This document shows, in pieces, positions 6,214-7,492 of a stretch of 7,492 nt of DNA. The position numbers were made by a program, and so were the translations under genes. The first letter of the stretch is position 1; every line of letters starts with the position of its first letter. This stretch comes from M3007 sp038249605 (GTDB lineage Bacteria; Bacteroidota; Bacteroidia; Chitinophagales; Saprospiraceae). The stretch is taken from NCBI GenBank assembly GCA_038249605.1, contig JBBSDH010000212.1:1-7492 (forward strand), given 5' to 3'. Below the pieces are notes generated by a model. The model saw nothing but the letters and a program-made list of their open reading frames with translations. It was not told the DNA's origin and did not search any database.

Positions 6214-6792
6214 TCATCTTTTCCAATACGGATTTTTTTCAAGGATTTCCCTGAGTTTCATTCGGCAACGGTAGGCTTCCTTTTTAGCTACATCGGCGCC
6301 GCTGTAACCCATGGTATTCGCTATTTCTTCCATCGAATAATCCAGTTGATAGAGGCGCAGCAGTCCTTTGCAGCGTTCTCCGATTTGTGTGAGTGCTTCG
6401 GCCAGCAGGGTGCGTTCTTCACCGCGCAGGGCGTCGGCTTCCGGACTTTCCACCGTGCCTTCGTAATGGTGCTCTTCCAGGTTTCCGTAGCGCCCTTTTT
6501 GCCGCCTCAGCGTAAGCCAATGCCATTTGGCGATGGCCACGAAGTAAGTGGACAGGGCGCTTCGGCCCTCATAGCGGCCTTCGCGCAGGTTGCGGTCGAA
6601 GAGCACGAGGGTGTCCTGAAACACGTCACGAGCGTCGTCGAAAGCCCCGCCGTGGTCGAGCACATGCCTGATCACGGTTTCGCGCAAGCCTGGGCGCAGG
6701 TACAACTGTCGGAGGGCTTCTTCGCGCGCAGCACCGCCAGTTTGAATGGCTGTGATGAGTGCGTCGTCTTTCCAGGTGGTCTTGTCTGTCAT
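6214..6792 (-). CDS. ECF-type RNA polymerase sigma-70 factor
   Basis: 192 residues, the usual size for an extracytoplasmic-function sigma factor with only regions 2 and 4. Region 2 spans about 25-97 and includes DARDVFQDTLVLFDRNLREG (53-72) and STYFVAIAKWHWLTLRRQKG (81-100), the core-binding and -10-recognition helices. A variable linker covers about 101-125. Region 4 (about 128-186) carries the helix-turn-helix: CKGLLRLYQLDYSMEEIANT (141-160) followed by MGYSGADVAKKEAYRCRMKL. The Met-Glu-Glu-Ile-Ala-x-x-Met-Gly pattern is the typical -35-recognition motif. It is the first gene of a two-gene operon with the TPR membrane protein. Like most ECF factors it probably drives its own operon. The start at 6792 gives the family N-terminus, and the leader is AT-rich. 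Confidence 0.93.
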   Translation of the reverse strand: MTDKTTWKDDALITAIQTGGAAREEALRQLYLRPGLRETVIRHVLDHGGAFDDARDVFQDTLVLFDRNLREGRYEGRSALSTYFVAIAKWHWLTLRRQKGRYGNLEEHHYEGTVESPEADALRGEERTLLAEALTQIGERCKGLLRLYQLDYSMEEIANTMGYSGADVAKKEAYRCRMKLREILEKNPYWKR

Positions 6793-6814
6793 ATTGGTGT
6801 ACGCGAAGGTCGAA

Positions 6815-6864
6815 AGGTAACCTCAGAAAAAAAATTTAAAAAAAATGAATTTGCGTGGTTACCT
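6815..6864. promoter_or_regulatory. Divergent control region with inverted AGGTAACC motif
   Basis: The 138 bp between the sigma gene start and the barrel gene start contain AGGTAACC on the plus strand (6815-6822) and the same octamer on the minus strand (6864-6857), pointing towards each other across 34 bp of very A/T-rich sequence. Each copy lies upstream of one gene in its own direction: about 65 bp before the sigma start and about 109 bp before the barrel start. This arrangement would suit paired -35-like elements for one sigma factor, or a dimeric operator. No TTG / TAnnTTTG promoter is obvious. The function is inferred only. Confidence 0.35.
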
Positions 6865-6930
6865 CCAAGCTTTCCCAGCCATTAAGATGCAAACACATTT
6901 GAATCAAGCATTGCAAAAACTGTTCGCACC

Positions 6931-7492
6931 ATGAAAAAGCTCATTTTGATCGCTGCCCTGCTCTTTGTTGGTAACCACCTCGTAAACGCACAAATCAGTG
7001 GTGTTGGTTTCCGCCCGGGCCTCACCTTATCGAAATACAAACTTACCAGCGATTACAACGACATCTACGACGCCACCCTTCAACCTGGTGGAAGCTTCGC
7101 AGGATTTCTTGAAATCAACCTCGGCAACCGTTTCACCATCCAGCCCGAACTTGCCTTCACCCAACGCGGTGTACACATGGTGAGCGAAAGCGCAATCTAC
7201 TGGGAAGGTCCCGAGTTTGGTTACGAACCTTACGAAAAAGTGGTTGAGTACCGCTTCCGCGAAACGCTCAACTACATCGACATCCCTGTAATGGTGGAAA
7301 AAAACTTCGGCGGCGGCATGTTCGGTGGTTACATCGCAGCCGGTCCGGCCCTCTCCTTCGGCATCAAAGGCAAAGGAAAAGAAGAAATCCTCATCGAATA
7401 CCCCGCAAATGAGGACAAGTTTGTGGTTGAAAACCGTACCGACCGCAAGGAGTACGAAATCGAAATGGGCAAAGGCCGCTACGACATGTACA
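6931..7492 (+). CDS. Outer-membrane beta-barrel protein (PorT-like), C-terminus beyond window
   Basis: 187 codons are visible and the gene runs off the right edge. MKKLILIAALLFVGNHLVNA followed by Q is a signal peptide, probably cleaved after Ala20. The mature part has alternating amphipathic strands separated by turns: GVGFRPGLTLSKYKL, FAGFLEINLGNRFTIQPELA with FTQRGVHM, then ETLNYIDIPVMVEKNFGGG and FGGYIAAGPALSFGIKGKG. The pattern strand, QPEL, strand, LNYIDIPVM, then a GPALSFG-like strand is characteristic of the small outer-membrane beta-barrel (PorT/OMP_b-brl) families abundant in Bacteroidota. The exact role (porin, secretion accessory or structural) is not deducible. It is transcribed divergently from the ECF sigma operon, which makes it a candidate target of that sigma factor. 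Confidence 0.85.
   Translation, partial: MKKLILIAALLFVGNHLVNAQISGVGFRPGLTLSKYKLTSDYNDIYDATLQPGGSFAGFLEINLGNRFTIQPELAFTQRGVHMVSESAIYWEGPEFGYEPYEKVVEYRFRETLNYIDIPVMVEKNFGGGMFGGYIAAGPALSFGIKGKGKEEILIEYPANEDKFVVENRTDRKEYEIEMGKGRYDMY

Overview
The window looks like chromosome from a member of the Bacteroidota. The support is indirect but consistent: A-rich translation starts with little Shine-Dalgarno signal, a TTG / TAnnTTTG-type promoter upstream of a tRNA, many lipoprotein signal peptides, a PorT-like outer-membrane barrel, an ECF sigma factor paired with a membrane-anchored TPR protein, and GC-rich hairpin repeats between genes. I cannot place it more precisely.

Layout from left to right. Positions 1-113 hold the N-terminus of a TerC-family membrane protein on the minus strand. 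An AT-rich intergenic stretch follows. Next are two minus-strand lipoproteins: an NTF2-like/SnoaL-like protein of unknown function (314-979), with a strong intrinsic terminator behind it, and a prohibitin-like SPFH/Band 7 protein (1110-1994). Positions 1995-2625 carry no convincing gene. They hold a cluster of imperfect direct repeats and two large inverted repeats, one of them MITE-sized. Minus-strand tRNA-Ala(GGC) lies at 2727-2803, and directly downstream is a decayed tRNA-Ala copy with an abnormal anticodon arm. Each is followed by its own intrinsic terminator.

The right half is more G+C-rich. A bestrophin-family anion channel (2959-3837, plus) converges on and overlaps by 8 bp a PQQ-type glucose/sorbosone dehydrogenase-like protein (3830-4954, minus). 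A 40-bp perfect inverted repeat acting as a terminator separates this from a two-gene minus-strand operon: an ECF sigma factor (6214-6792), then a single-pass membrane protein with an anti-sigma-like cytoplasmic part and a periplasmic TPR part (5103-6170). Divergent from the sigma gene, and cut by the window end, is an outer-membrane beta-barrel protein (6931-7492).

Most of the window is ordinary chromosomal content. The functional link I infer is an envelope-sensing module: sigma factor, membrane regulator and a divergent barrel that may be its target, sharing a 138-bp intergenic region with an inverted AGGTAACC motif. The most unusual sequence features are the tRNA-Ala pseudogene with a hairpin in place of its anticodon arm, the near-palindromic 165-bp element, and the 40-bp perfect palindrome. 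I found no CRISPR array, transposase, toxin-antitoxin or defence system.
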